Positions 12,601 to 24,700 are shown, numbered from the stretch's first letter. The stretch: DNA of 64,000 nt from Halichondria panicea (GCF_963675165.1 NC_087385.1:2356501-2420500), one strand, 5' to 3'. Translations and numbers: made by a program. The notes: generated by a model not told the origin, from the letters alone.

Positions 12601-13363
12601 ACTGACACAATCTGCAAATTCACGCACACCCGTCGTGTTAGAGTGTATGGTACTTGGCACGCAACAATCACCCCCACAATTATACACCACAAGGATCCTT
12701 ACACGTATCTATCTGTTACAAATCAACATCACTGTCATGTATACAATACCTAAATTGATTATGACTGAATGACTTGATTCGTTGTGCTCATACAACTGTA
12801 TTGCTACATGTACATACCTATTGCATTTCTATGAAAGTATACACTAAACCTCATATTAAATCTTACTTCAACTTTGTTTCTCGGAGTATCTGAGTGAGAG
12901 AGATGTTATTTCCACTCATGGCTTGACCCTCCACTGTTTCCAGGGAAGAGCTTTGACCAGCCACATAGAGAGCACAGCCTAGCCACTCCACATGCTCACC
13001 CTGTAGTACAGTGAAGATATTTCTAAACCACACTAGTTTTAGTTCAAAGATACAAACAGATAAAATTTACCACAACTTTTAAAGCTGTTTGAGCTCATAT
13101 TATTCGTGCACCCTTGGTGGATTATCTCCTAAATTATATACGATTTTGGGCAGCTTAGCTAGCTAGACATCTCCACCAGTAGCTAACTAGATCTACTGTA
13201 CTGATCACCCCAAGCACCATTAATATCTCACCTCCAAGGTGTAATAGTCTCGAATACTACAGTAAGTAGCCCAAGCCTCGTCTCTGGACTCGGTATCCAT
13301 GTTTAACTGACGACACACGCCATCATAGGCACTCCTGACTAACTCAATCGATGCTTCTTCCAT
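3627..13363 (-). CDS. RBL1/RBL2-like: Retinoblastoma-like pocket protein (p107/p130 type)
   Basis: Eighteen exons give 1149 codons plus stop: 13363-13232, 13000-12867, 12414-12202, 11867-11803, 11624-11508, 11135-11043, 10866-10707, 10545-10149, 9870-9742, 9084-8999, 8473-8353, 7582-7396, 7260-6465, 6307-6205, 6029-5955, 5645-5376, 4160-3990, 3827-3627. Every junction is GT-AG and in phase. The product is the nuclear repressor that binds E2F/DP and the DREAM complex to restrain S-phase genes. The N-terminal cyclin-fold domain spans residues 1-300, pocket A about 305-590 (FPWVLDVFDV, EEMILSSLAW) and pocket B about 845-1015 (YIRIKDLCERL, DQLIMCSIYILAK). A 250-residue A/B spacer is rich in S/T-P sites. 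The tail has p107-like SPHK and SPAKRI motifs. The long spacer and conserved N-terminus favour RBL over RB1. The exon 16 donor (GTCAGT) is the weakest junction. Confidence 0.95.
4289..5170. mobile_element. Non-autonomous DNA element with long terminal inverted repeats
   Basis: Ends 4289-4330 and 5130-5170 are inverted copies (CATAGATATAAGAAGGGAGA at the left, its complement at the right). A second inverted block, GATCCGCGTTTCGG / CCGAAACGCGGATC, lies inside at about 4340 and 5083. The 7-bp sequence GTAAAAG flanks both sides (4282-4288 and 5171-5177), as expected of a target-site duplication. It lies in the intron before the penultimate RBL exon. No transposase frame is seen. Confidence 0.75.
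7806..7931. mobile_element. Short palindromic MITE
   Basis: The ends are inverted copies: GGTCAGGTGGC...CGGCACCGGATGT at the left and ACATCCGGTGCCGTAT..GCCACCTGATCC at the right, with a short non-complementary centre. It lies in the RBL intron between exons 11 and 12. Confidence 0.75.
8101..8306. mobile_element. MITE, TACCGTATAGCGGGTAA family
   Basis: The terminal inverted repeats read TACCGTACGGTTGGTAATTT at the left and the complement of TACCGTATAGCGGGTAATTT at the right. The same ends recur at 25283-25481, 30402-30512, 34204-34384 and 60306-60489. The right end stops about 46 bp from the donor of RBL exon 11. Confidence 0.7.
9172..9250. repeat. 42-bp tandem duplication
   Basis: TTCAAGGAAATCAAGCCCGA begins at 9172 and again at 9214, giving two near-identical units of period 42 in an RBL intron. 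Confidence 0.8.
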
Positions 13364-13853
13364 TCCCTTATCTTCAAGAAAGCCAACAAGCTAAGAAGCT
13401 GAGGAGCCTTGAACTGTGTGATTTTGTAATCCAGCAAAGATTTGAAGATAGCTTGATCCTACTGGTAGTTGTATACTCTATAATGCTAGCTAGATACTAG
13501 AAAGCTATGTACACCAATGCAAATATGTACCAGATGTACAGATCTTGGTTGTTGATTATGCTGCGTATTGGTAATAAATTTACTTGCTAGGGTGTGGCTT
13601 ATGTTTTCTACCAATCAGATGCATTCCTGGGATAATAAAGGCGCCAAGATACCTTCCTCTAAATTACGCCGCCCTTAATGTGTAATTTATACAAAAATGT
13701 ATATAAAACACTAAATAATTAATTTATACACTCAATATAAATTGCATAAGACCGTCCTTACAATAATTAACACACTCAAATAATTATACACAATCCAAAC
13801 ATAAACTGCATAAGACATCCATAAGATGAAATACAATAATTATATAGCAAAGT
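13364..13853. promoter_or_regulatory. RBL upstream region
   Basis: This 490-bp spacer lies between the RBL start and the NTF2 stop, both on the minus strand, so it must hold the RBL promoter and NTF2 3' end signals. A palindromic GGCGCC within AAAGGCGCCAAG (13637-13648) resembles an E2F core (TTGGCGCC on the minus strand). The rest is AT-rich with TATAAAACA-like stretches. The function is inferred from position only. Confidence 0.35.
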
Positions 13854-15519
13854 CTAGGCGGCGGAATGATGAAGATTTAGTCGAAATACTTGATTCGTAA
13901 TGAATAACGAATCGCCGATTTGTTTACAGTAAAACACTTCAGTGAACGGATGTACAGGATCGTTGTCAGTCTGAATTGAAATACAACATAAAGACTCTCT
14001 TGAAAATTCAATTTTCTACCTTTCTAAAATATTATTAATTGAGGAAGTTTATAATTATGCTCTGTCTTAGACCAAGATGAAAATCTCGTATTAGCTATAT
14101 ACACGTATAGAGATAGCTTACTTTCAGCTGCCCAACAACCATTATGAGCAGCCCTGAATCCGGAGTCATCTGACTGTCCACAGTTGTTATCGCATGGTTG
14201 ACGGTTACAAAAGGAAGCTGAAAAGGGGAAACAAAATTAATTATTAAGAATCGAATCAAGTAAAGAATAGAGAGGTTGTCACCACACGGAAGATTACATT
14301 GCCCTATAATTATATAAGCAAGGCGTGTAATTATAATCTTACAGAGGTTAGTTTTTGAAGTATAGCGTCAGGCCCTGTAAACACGTTTGTCTCAAATTGC
14401 AGTTGTGATTGAGGTGTCTGCAGAAAATAAAATAATATGAATTAATCATGTGAGAATAGCATGATTGTGTGTAGATACTTATACATGAAGTTTTAAATTA
14501 CGCACATTGCTGCCAAAATCTAGTAAAATGAAAGCACCGCGGGTGCTACATAACATAAAGCTACTAGCTATTATAACAATAGCTTTTATGGAGGTTTCAC
14601 TGTAGCTGTATATTTTAATGAATATTAATAAGGACAGATGTGTTAAAAATTTTCCAAAAAAGTGTCCAGGATAATTCGATAAATTAGAAGATATATAATT
14701 ATTATAATTATGGTACTTTATCTGAATAATAATTGGTCAATACAGGAGAATCAAAAAGAGTTTTTTTTTCTAATGCAGATAATAGCATAGTTATCAAGGG
14801 AGGATTATAACGGTCGGCATTCGGCTATTTACCCACCCAAAAACCTGAATAACCGGTCAGTTTAGCTCTGGGCTGCCACAATGACCTGTAGATCTAGTTG
14901 CGCACGCTGATTCAGCAAGCTAATTAGCCACAAATTTAACAACCTCCAAAAGTAGCGGCCTCTGGCTTTGTAATTATAAAAAATGTCGCCTTGATTAGAG
15001 GTATTGTGGTAGACTGGAAACCACACCCCTTTCTTTTGGGAAAGGCAGGTGACATCAATGACTCGTCAGTAACCACACTCTTTTCCCTGAACCACTTCCG
15101 CAAAATGTTTGGCGCAATGAAGACGAGTCACTGATAGTCACCTGGTCACTCTCTTTACCAAAAGAAAGGGATGTGTTTTCCAGTCTAGTATTACGGTACC
15201 TTACACAGATGTGCACAAACAGAACAATCATGTAAATAATTATATAGCATTGTGCTTGCAGTATTTATGCCTTGATAAGTCGCACTTAGACTCGCAAGCC
15301 ACTCCTTTTTTCATTTGATTGGACGGGGCAGGGAGAAAAGTGCCACTAGGTTTGTAATTCCCACAAACAACTCTTGTATTTATGTTCAGCTAGAATGGTG
15401 CTCATTATATGGAACGGAAAGCAACTTACATACAAGCCTTGCAAAGAAGCTCTATTAGTGTCAAACGCTGCATAATAATTTGTTACAAGCTTTTGTGCTA
15501 TATCTTCGATGCTGCTCAT
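13854..15519 (-). CDS. NUTF2: Nuclear transport factor 2
   Basis: Four exons, 15519-15430, 14417-14343, 14217-14122 and 13970-13854, encode 125 residues; human NTF2 has 127. NTF2 is a small homodimer that carries RanGDP into the nucleus by binding FxFG nucleoporins, so it sustains the Ran cycle. The match to NTF2 runs over the full length: an N-terminal helix (IAQKLVTNYYAAFDTNR), a central segment with the TPDSGLLIMVVGQL pattern (human TPDSCIISMVVGQL) and a C-terminal ITNQVFRLNLHH segment (human TNDMFRLALHN). All introns are phase 0. The first intron (14418-15429) holds an inverted-repeat element. The gene is divergent from LSM14 across a 258-bp promoter. Confidence 0.94.
15011..15186. mobile_element. 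Inverted-repeat element (MITE-like)
   Basis: AGACTGGAAACCACACCCCT at 15011 is matched in reverse complement by sequence ending at 15186. The inner arms (GACTCGTCAGT / complement) also pair. The whole unit could fold into one long hairpin inside NTF2 intron 1. Confidence 0.7.
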
Positions 15520-15777
15520 TTCTTGAAATAGCAGACCATGTACCAGACAGACAGAAAAACCTTTGACTCTGCCTCCTTGCGCCTTCGATCTCTTTTTTAT
15601 TATTACGACTGTGGAGACATTGCGCATGCGCTTTGAGGCCACCTTCACTAAAAGAGGTGGGTCATATAGATCTACATAACAGCCATAGCGTTTGTGTATC
15701 TTTATGAATCGTGTCTCAGGCCGGTGTCTCCAACAGATTATTGTAACCTACAGTTTGCAGTGTGATTCCTTTCGGCC
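15520..15777. promoter_or_regulatory. Divergent promoter NTF2 / LSM14 with NRF1-like palindrome
   Basis: The two start codons are 258 bp apart and point outward. TGCGCATGCGCT at 15621-15632 matches the palindromic NRF1 site (YGCGCAYGCGCR), a common element of CpG-type housekeeping and bidirectional promoters. No TATA box stands out. Confidence 0.6.
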
Positions 15778-18700
15778 ATGAGTGCTGGAACACCATACAT
15801 AGGCAGTAAAATAAACTTGATATCCAAGGCTGAAATTCGCTATCAAGGCACCTTGTATCAAGTGGATACTAAAGAGGCTACTGTGACCCTGGCCAAAGGT
15901 AAGCCACTGCAATAAGTGCATTTTGTACTGTAGTATGTAAATGGGTGATGTAACATTGCTATCAAGTATTGTATTGTTTCATCACAATTTTCTACGTTCC
16001 ATTAGTTCGCTCGTTTGGTACGGAGAATCGTCAAGTTCCCAAACCAATTCCTCCTCGAAATGAGATTTATGAGTTCATCATCTTTAGGGGTAGTGACATC
16101 AAGGACCTCAATGTCATTGATGTTCCTTCACAGACTGAAGCTGAGGACTCGGCCCCTCAGGACCCAGCTATTGTGTCAGCTGTAAGACTCTTGTGTGTGT
16201 TTGTGTGTGTGTATGTGTGGCTTGTTTATTTTGAACCTCATATCCTACGATAAATTGTATGTTTTCTGCTTGGTGTGTAAGGGCTGCTTGCTACGTACAT
16301 GTATTAAGTAGCAAATTTAAGGCAAACTGCACACATGGGTTTACATACATGTAGGGCATTAATTGAGGTACATGTGTAGATGCTCTCAAAAGAATGGTAG
16401 ACACATTTTTAAAAGGGAATGTCTTATGTACCTTTGTTTGTAAAGAAAGAGGTATCAGCTAGAGAAAACAAGTAATAGTGATGGTACACGTTACACGCAC
16501 CTTGTGCTCAAGATTTACAGTACCTTCTGTACGTGTAGGTTCCAGAATCACTTCAAATGTGTTGATTATTTGTTTGTATTGTTTTCTTTGCAGACGCAAG
16601 CTCCACCCCAGGCCATTCCTCTAATACCGTCCTCGCAGCCGCCCGCCCCTCCACACCCTAGACAACCCACCTACAGCCCGTTCCCACCTCCGAATGTCTA
16701 CTCTCCATTTGGAATGCCATATGTGAGGCCCCCTGTGATGATGGGGACCCGAGGGACAGGACCACCTCCCCCCATGCACCCCTCACACCCTGCTCATGCA
16801 GTGCCCATCCCCACACAGCCAATGGAGACGGCATTTCGCCCCCCAGAGCAGAGCCATACATCAATGCGTATGTCCTCAAATTACATATATACATGTATAT
16901 TAGTCAGAGCTAATATGCATATAATCAAGTGCATGTACAATGTAGATCTCTGGGGTCTGATTGTTACTTCAAGGTGTCCTTTCAATGTTCTTACAGAGTT
17001 CAAACTTTTGTATGGGTCGGTGGCTTCCTTTATTGATTGATGCGAGAATAGAAAAAGCATACACTTTAACCACATCAGTTTGTCTCCTGGCTGTCAGAGA
17101 ATAGTCAATACTTTCTGTGCTGCTAACCCACCCTACAGTGCATTGATATTCATTCAAGTACAGCTGTCAGCCTGTGCAAGTAGACTATGTAGTACATGCA
17201 AAAGTGTGCATACATGTATAATAATTATGCATGTACATGTATTTTATCCTTCAATGCTCTTCTAGCTCAAGTGTCAATGGTGTCTGTTCCTGCCCAAGTC
17301 CAGCCTCTTGCTGTTAGCTCCCAACAGCCGGTTACCGCCTTTTCTCCTGGGGTTGTGGCTGCACCTGCTCCGACCAGCAGTGGAACAGAGCCTCGGGCCA
17401 GCTCCACTCCAATGGTACCAGCCACAGTCACTGCAGGTGAGAGAGTGCGTATACAGTTATGTGGAAAGTTGTGTACACTACATGCACTTTAATGACCCTT
17501 TATCTGATTTTGGGGTTGTCTTTTGGCCACTGACTTTTGCTGAAGATTCATAATTTACAATTTAGTTTGAAGGTGTGTCTTAAGGACCAGTAATCCTTGA
17601 TGGTACAGTAGCCCTCATATAGAAGTTCCCGTTCCGTACCGTTCAATTGCATAAAACGTTTCGCGTAGGAAACAGAGCGAAAATGGAAGTCCTGCTCATT
17701 AAATTTAATACGGGTGTACTGTTTTAATTCTGAAATAACGTTCGCACGTGTAGCTGCATAATTCGTTTGGTAGCTAGCTGGCGCTAGTGTTCCAAGAAAT
17801 CAAGCTGGTGAACTGTTCTACTAAACAAAGAATCGTCATCCTTCACAGACAGCTACGGAGCAGGTGCAGAACCCCTAAGAAGCAAGGTCAAGGCGAGCTA
17901 GAGTACAGTTTGAACATTTATATTATTAGCACTGTACATGAATTTGTTATTCTTCATTTGACATGATGTTTTAATGATACAGGACAGTGTGTATAATTTA
18001 TATTGAAGTGTTCAACAAAAGTAATAATACAATCAGATCATAATGTAGCTGTATCTAAGATTCCAGAGGTCCGGTTGACTTGCTACTGCCAACTTTCTCA
18101 TCTTCTTCCAGCCTTGCATGTAAGTTCTGCAGTATTCCCAGTGCTATTTGTATGCCCCTGGATTACACTACAGAAGTTAGTACATTTGTAGCTTAGTACT
18201 TACAGAATAATTTTATTAACTTGGCAAATTCCACCTGTTTTTTCTCCGTAGAACGGCATACGTAATTACGGTGCGTTTATGAATAATACGCTATGGTTTA
18301 GTAGCGTTTTTCTGACTCCGTAACAACGGAACGTTACGTGCAACTGAAAGACAACGGGAACTTTTATATGAGGGCTACTGTATGTCCTCCCTTTATTTGA
18401 CACACTCTCTACCATGCAGAGACCACCCCCAAGGCGTCTGTTCCTCTGGAGTCAGAGAGTCCTGGACTGATTACTCGAGCTCAACCCTTGGTACCTGTGG
18501 GGGATAGACAGGTACAATTGCCCAGAGTCTGCTTTGGAACACTCTATCGGTGTATGCTCCACTGTAGTCTTGTGTATGCACATGGTGGCCATCATAACAC
18601 CCTTTTCTCAGTGTGTTTTACGGGTGCAGTTGTTGTGTTGCTTGTGTGTACGTACACTGTACATGTAAATGTATGTGTGTACTACATTTACCAAGCGTTA

Positions 18701-21248
18701 ATTGTTTAGATATAGTTTCCCTTGTAAGAAATACCCTGTCGTGTGCTCTACCCAACCTTTAGCTACAGTACACGTGCTTTTACGTGTGTATGACCAATCA
18801 GTATTGGCTGTACCATTAGTCAATATTAACTCAGGAGTGCACTCCTGCTCACGTGTACAGTATTAGCAGGGTTTCATCTAGGATTAAAAGTTTGGGGGGA
18901 AGATTTACGCACGCCGCAAAATGTTTGGTCACTCCCACATTTGTTGACCACACCCCCTATTACATGCTAGTGCTGCATCACAGTAGATCTAGTTACGTAT
19001 TGCACATCATAGACAGTACTAATGTGATGATGTCATTATTATACAAACATTTGGGGGGGGGGGGGGAAGGTTCACCCTAGCCCCCCCCCCCCCCACTAGA
19101 TGAAACCCTGATTAGGCCATTGATGTACAATATAATTATATGATAACTGCTCTTAGCATCTGTCTTCACTCTCCCAGTACCAACCTTCAACTTCACGGAG
19201 TGAGCCTGCTGAGAGTAACCGTGGCCACCAGCCTGTAGTGGACTCTACAACTGAGCCAGATGATGGGTTCGGTGGCAGGGGCAAGGTTGGGCAACAGAGA
19301 GGAGGAAGGAGGGGTCGCAACCAAAACAGACAGTACGATGGGAGAGGAGGATATAGGGGTGAGTCAACTCGAGGCAGTATACACATACATGTAATCTATG
19401 TGTGTTGCAATTTAACGGTATACATGTATAATGATATATTTTATTTGTAATAAGCAGAAACGTAACTTGTTTCCAAGCTTGTACATATACATCAAGCCCT
19501 TCAAATGAATACCACACTTATACTGTTTACACCGCAGACTGTGTTCTGGCTTTTAGTTACTTTGTTGCAAGTTCTGTTTTCGTTTTCTTCGTGTATTTCT
19601 GTTACAGGTTGCTTTAAAATCCTAATTTCAATAACAAAGTTATTTTGTTGCAAGTTCTGTTTTCGTTTTCTTCGTGTATTTCCGTTACAGGTTGCTTTAA
19701 AATCATAATTTCAATAACAAAGTTATTTTCATGTATTCCAGGTTCCAACAGAAGAGGTTTCCGGGGTAATTACCGTGGGACCCCTAGAGGAGGTTACAGA
19801 TCTCAAGGGCAGCGACCCCCTAGAGGGGGTGGGCCAAGCTCCAACGGTCCTGTCTATCGCTACGAATCTGAGTTTGATTTCGAGTCTGCCAATGCACGTT
19901 TCAAGAAAGAGGCTTTCGAGGAAGAGTTCAAGCAGCTGCATGTTGACGATAAGAGTGAGACGAGCTCGAGAGGAGTTAATGAGAGCAATGAAGATGACGA
20001 CACTCCACAGGGGGAGGGGTCAGAAGTGGTAGTGGCTTCAAATGAGGCACAGGCCGAGAATGATGCTGACTCGGCAGATGACGAGTTCTATGACAAGTCC
20101 AAGAGCTTCTTTGACTCAATAAGTTGTGCGAACACGGGAGGGCGGTGAGTGCTGGTGGTGGATGGTGTACTGATCATACCGGTGCTAGTGTTCGAGGGAG
20201 GGGGGGTGTACTGGTCCTTCTGATCATAATTATTAGTTCTAGTGTTGGAGAGTGTTGGAGGACGGTGTACTGATCCTATGGCCCAGGCAGGATCCTCCGG
20301 ACACAGGTGTATATATATATACATGCACATACACAGGAGGATCCCAGACAGGATCCTCCGGACACAGGTGTATATATATATACATGCACATACACAGGAG
20401 GATCCCAGACAGGATCCTCCGGAGCATCCTCTGAACTGGCATGCATTTTTATTAGCTTAGGAAGCACAGGATCCTCCGGACTGTTGGTACTCATACTAGG
20501 ATTGTCGGACACTTGTAGGCAACAGTGGACATGTATGTCCTATGGGTGTTTGTGTTGGTGGGGGGGGGGGTGTACTGGTCCTGTGAGTGCTACATGGCAA
20601 ACTGATGAGTAATCCTATGGTACACGTGCCTTCTATCCCAGTTTCTGTGAATTTTCACATTGTTCCCCCTCACTGTGTTTTTTTTAGTCGTCCTGATCGC
20701 AATGCTGAACGCGAGATGAATACAGAGACATTTGGAGTGAGCAATTTCCGAGGGCATCGTCGCTACCAGGGCAGGGGGCGTGGTCGTGGACGGGGACGTG
20801 GGTACTATGGCAACAGGGGAGGTCAAAGGTATGGTTCACGTGAATGTACGTGTAGGCTATAATAGCAGTGTCGAGAATACAAGCCTATCATTCTGTAATT
20901 ATGGTATATGGAGGTGGCAGTTGTATACATCATTTTAGCTGTTCTAAATGGGTACACATAAATGATTGGTACATACATGTATCAGGAGCCTGTAAAAAGA
21001 ACGTTTTTAGGTTGTGTGCTCCTGCTTATAGGATACGTACATGTTTGACCTTATGAATTGATACCACGTACTTGTTTAGTACATGCGTCTCTGAAAACGC
21101 CCTATGCCTTAAAATATTGTGTGCATATTGAGATACACGCACACGCCAATGTAGATACAGCAGAGGTGGTGATGGGAACTATGGCAACAACAAAGGTCGT
21201 GGGTACTCGGAAAGGAGCAAGGCCAACACAGGTGCCAAACAAGACTGA
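15778..21248 (+). CDS. LSM14: LSM14 / RAP55 mRNP scaffold
   Basis: Nine exons, 15778-15898, 16006-16181, 16594-16867, 17266-17436, 18420-18511, 19178-19358, 19742-20144, 20688-20828 and 21164-21248, give 547 residues in continuous phase. LSM14 is a cytoplasmic P-body protein that binds DDX6 and 4E-T to repress translation and promote decapping. The order of parts matches the family. An N-terminal LSm domain (residues 1-80, starting [20 protein letters not shown]) is followed by a Pro-rich linker and an RGG-rich stretch. Then come an FDF motif near residue 374 ([17 protein letters not shown]), an FFD box ([12 protein letters not shown]), a TFG box (NTETFG) and a second RGG block to the end. 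Introns 4-7 carry inverted-repeat elements and tandem repeats. Confidence 0.95.
17604..18382. mobile_element. 779-bp inverted-repeat element with TA ends
   Basis: TACAGTAGCCCTCATATAGA at 17604 pairs with the reverse complement ending at 18382 (TATATGAGGGCTACTGTA). A second block (AGTTCCCGTT / AACGGGAACT) continues the arms. CAGT-type ends beside TA suggest a Tc1/mariner-pogo relative. No coding capacity is seen. It lies in LSM14 intron 4. Confidence 0.75.
18867..19110. mobile_element. MITE with CAGGGTTTCATCTA ends
   Basis: CAGGGTTTCATCTA (18867) and TAGATGAAACCCTG (ending 19110) are perfect inverted termini. ATTAG flanks both sides as a possible 5-bp duplication. Long G and C runs lie inside. 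It is in LSM14 intron 5. A related end (CAGGGTTTCTTTTA) occurs near 51402. Confidence 0.75.
19564..19729 (+). repeat. 83-bp tandem duplication before LSM14 exon 7
   Basis: GTTGCAAGTTCTGTTTTCGT starts at 19564 and again at 19647, with nearly identical copies. Each copy contains a pyrimidine tract followed by TTACAG, so the duplication creates two decoy 3' splice sites just upstream of the used acceptor at 19741. Confidence 0.8.
20290..20420. repeat. 61-bp tandem repeat, just over two units
   Basis: GGATCCTCCGG recurs at 20290, 20351 and 20412 with period 61. Each unit has an ATATATATATA core and ends in GGAGGATCC, the reverse complement of its start, so each unit is itself a hairpin. A further GGATCCTCCGG lies near 20470. 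It is in LSM14 intron 7. Confidence 0.85.
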
Positions 21249-21797
21249 AACCAAAACTCCCACCATCGACAATTTTATTACATGATTGGTCATTCATTCG
21301 CTCTGATTCTGAAATCTGATCCTCGTTGAACTTTCTAATCTCATGATGTACGTATATCACTCTTGCGTGCAAGAACCACCATATTATTGCCTGTGATTGT
21401 GTTGTCATTGTACCTCATTCTCTACCTGCACATAATTATTATGATTAATATCTAAAACCTCAAGACTGTCACAGTGCGTTCATTAAACACCTTGGGGGGG
21501 GGGGGCGGGGGGGAAACCCACTAAAGTTTCATTTAATTAATGGGCGTGTCTACATCTGCAGACTCCATGGAGCCGGAGAGAGCTGCCGTGTAGCTAGTTT
21601 AATAATTAAAAAAGAAAAGTAAGAGTGAGCCTTCTCAGAAGGACATTTGATATATAGTGGAAATACAGTTGTGGAAGGTGACGATTATAAGTATTCATAC
21701 TAGATTAGATCTACCAGGATTAATTAATTAGATCTAGATCTGATCTACTGCACTGCTGATATGTGCCTTTTTTTACTTTTCGTACTAGATCTATATA
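21249..21797. other. Intergenic region LSM14 / kelch-kinase
   Basis: This 549-bp gap lies between tandem genes. It has an ATTAAA-type signal near 21482 for LSM14, a G run at about 21494-21512, and AT-rich sequence with repeated AGATCTAGATCT-like palindromes at about 21709-21745 before the next start. It must hold the kelch-kinase promoter. No coding potential is seen. Confidence 0.45.
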
Positions 21798-24700
21798 ATG
21801 CAAGCTCGTCAAGCACCAAATGAACAGCAAAAGGATTTTCCTGTTGAACCACCACCTTGTTCTAGCCCTTTCACCGCTGAATATAATGGACGTCATTACA
21901 ATTGGAGAGGAATTGGTCCAGGACAGAGGTCAATCGTCATTTCTGTGTATGACTCAAGAACTGAGCAGTGGAGCCTCTTGCCCACCACTGGACCTCCACC
22001 CCCTGGAGAGTGGGGTGGTCGCTCTGTTTGCGTAGGTCGTTACCTGTACACCTTTGGTGGTGGTGATGGGTCTTCTTGGCACAATGACATGTACAGTCTT
22101 GATCTTGAGAGACTCCATTGGACCAAAGTTCAAACCTCTGGCAGTCAGCCTATTAAAAAATTTGGTTGTGGACTTATCAGCGTTGATGAGAGAACTCTGT
22201 GCTGCTCAGGAGGACACGGTATTGGCCCCACACAACCAGGATCAACATTTACCAAAGACACACGATACACTGATGGAAGTGGATGGACAAATGAGTTCCA
22301 TCTGTTTGATGTTCAAACTGGTAAGTGTCAGTGGCGTATCCAACTATGAGATCAGGGTGCTAAAATTATTACTGTAACTTATTACTGTTTAACTGGGAGC
22401 TATTCATTAAACGGTGAGCAGCACTATGGCTATTCAGATTGAAATCTGGATCTATAGCTAGAGCTTTTGCAGAAGAGGGAGGACACAATTAACCATACAT
22501 ACTAATTTATGGCCTATTCTTTTTTGAACCGGCGATTCATCTTTTCTTGAACACGCCCACTCGCTAAGGAATGCCACATGAGTAGGCGTGTCTAACATAC
22601 GGAGTAAGAAAGGATGAATCGTTCAATTAAAATGTCATAATTAGTGCCTATAAGGTTAATTATGTCCTCCCTCCTCTGGAGCTTTTGCACGTCTAATGAT
22701 TGAGACCACACCCTAATAAAAGTTGTCATGCACAGGAAAGTGTGTGTGGCTTCCTGTACATGGGCGTTTAAACAATTTTGTTTAAAGTGTATAGTTTATT
22801 GTTTATATGAACTGATGTCTGGAGCTGTTTCGTTTCTAAAACATAGATCAGAGCGATTGCTAGTACAGTAGACCCTCGCTAATCTGGACCCTTTAAGTCC
22901 AAAATCTCGCAAATTCGGACAAAATACATGGCAAAATGAAAAGAGGAAGTTCATGTCAGAAGAATAAAAAAGATAAGATGACGACTACACTCTTGCTAAA
23001 TCAGCAATAATTTTATTATACGTGCTCTCAGTCACTGAAAAAGAGCTCACAAGACCCACTCTATATTGGAGAGAAGTTGAGATAGTAGAGTATTCTAGCT
23101 ATACCTTAACCTTCTGGCTGCCTTAAATTATATTCATTGTATATACATGCACGTGCAAAGTGCATGTTTTCGTTAATGATATTCATATAATTGCTTATAA
23201 TGACATCCGTTAATCCGATGTGTTCGGATGGAGTCTGATTCTGCTCTATATATATATATTCGAATTACCGAGGGTCTACTGTACTATAAATGAGTTATTA
23301 ATAACAACTGAGCAAACAGTAATTTGAACTGGCATCCATGAAGCTTGCTCTAACTTCATTCTGCCTCAGAAGCAGTTAGACCAGTTTCCCATGCACGAGG
23401 CTAGAAACGTGACAGCACTATATAGAACACACCTAGTGTATTTTAATACCGGTGCACTCGGATGGACTCGGCTGTGCCTCGATTGTGCAGCACGTTAACC
23501 TCAAGTCCATTCTCGACACACAATTTAACCTCTGCTATAAGTGTGTTCTAAAACACGTTCTTTGTTTGATACATTGAGGGGATGCCTGAGATATTGCAGT
23601 GCATGAATGTAGCAGCAGATCCATGCATGCAAATCAGCAATTGCATGGTTGTAGCTGTTAGCTGGATAAGTTCCTTCTGTGACCCTCATATTAAACAATT
23701 ATAGCATGCAGGGCCATGCAGGGGGCACAACAGCTAATTAACAAACCTATATGCGCTTCAATGTCCGAGAAACCGGAGTTTTATTGCTTGTGATCTGGCA
23801 TTGGAGATGGCATAAACCCCAGCTAGCTTGCCAAATCAAAGGTTTTTTAGGGTTCTATTTATAGTGAGGTGTACTGAGTAGTGATATTATTATAATTATC
23901 ACTCCTTCTTGTGCGCTACGCGCTCTCAGAAATCAGTAATCTCAGATTTTCAGTAATCCTGATGTATGTTCCCAGTGCTCGTACTTATACCCAGCAAAAG
24001 TGAAGATAACTATAATTTTTATCATCCTACATATAAAATGTGCCATCTTGACGTACCACTTTTTTGGTCACACCCCCTTTGACGTATTACTGTGTGTTGG
24101 ACCGGCCTCCTCTGGGTAGGCCTGTGCCAAATATTTCGGAATAATTTTTTGAATAATAGGCAGCCTTTTTTACAATTTGAATAATAGGCACTGTAAAAAA
24201 TAGTTTAATGATATTCATTGAGTTGCACATGCGCAGTAGCTCAGAACACGCCCACATTTTACATGATTGTTAGTCCAATCAATGTTGAAACCACATTTTT
24301 TGTGCTAAAGTTTGTTATTTCGCTGCTGAAATTAAAAAGTAATGACTTCATCCCCCATTTTTTGGTGCTATATAATTTATAGATGTTTTATTTCGCTGCT
24401 GTGTATGTGAATAATAGGTGTCATCAATTTGAATAATAGGCTGATGAAGTTGAATAATAGGCTGATCAAGTGCGAATAAATAATTTGAATAATAGGTGAA
24501 AAAATTTAAATATTTAGTACAGGCCTACCTCTGGGTAATAGCATGCTGACTTAGTTTTAGCCACACCCTATACAGTGGGAGTGTTCACACAAAAATGTTT
24601 GTTTCCAATCCCTCTTACTGTGTTCTATCTATGTTTGCACTGTATAGACTATAATTATAATAATTATGTAGAATCGATTTATCTACCGTATTACTAGAAT

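Noticed and set aside
20290..20420. CRISPR-like array
   Set aside because: Just over two units with no distinct spacers, in eukaryotic intron sequence; it is a plain tandem repeat.
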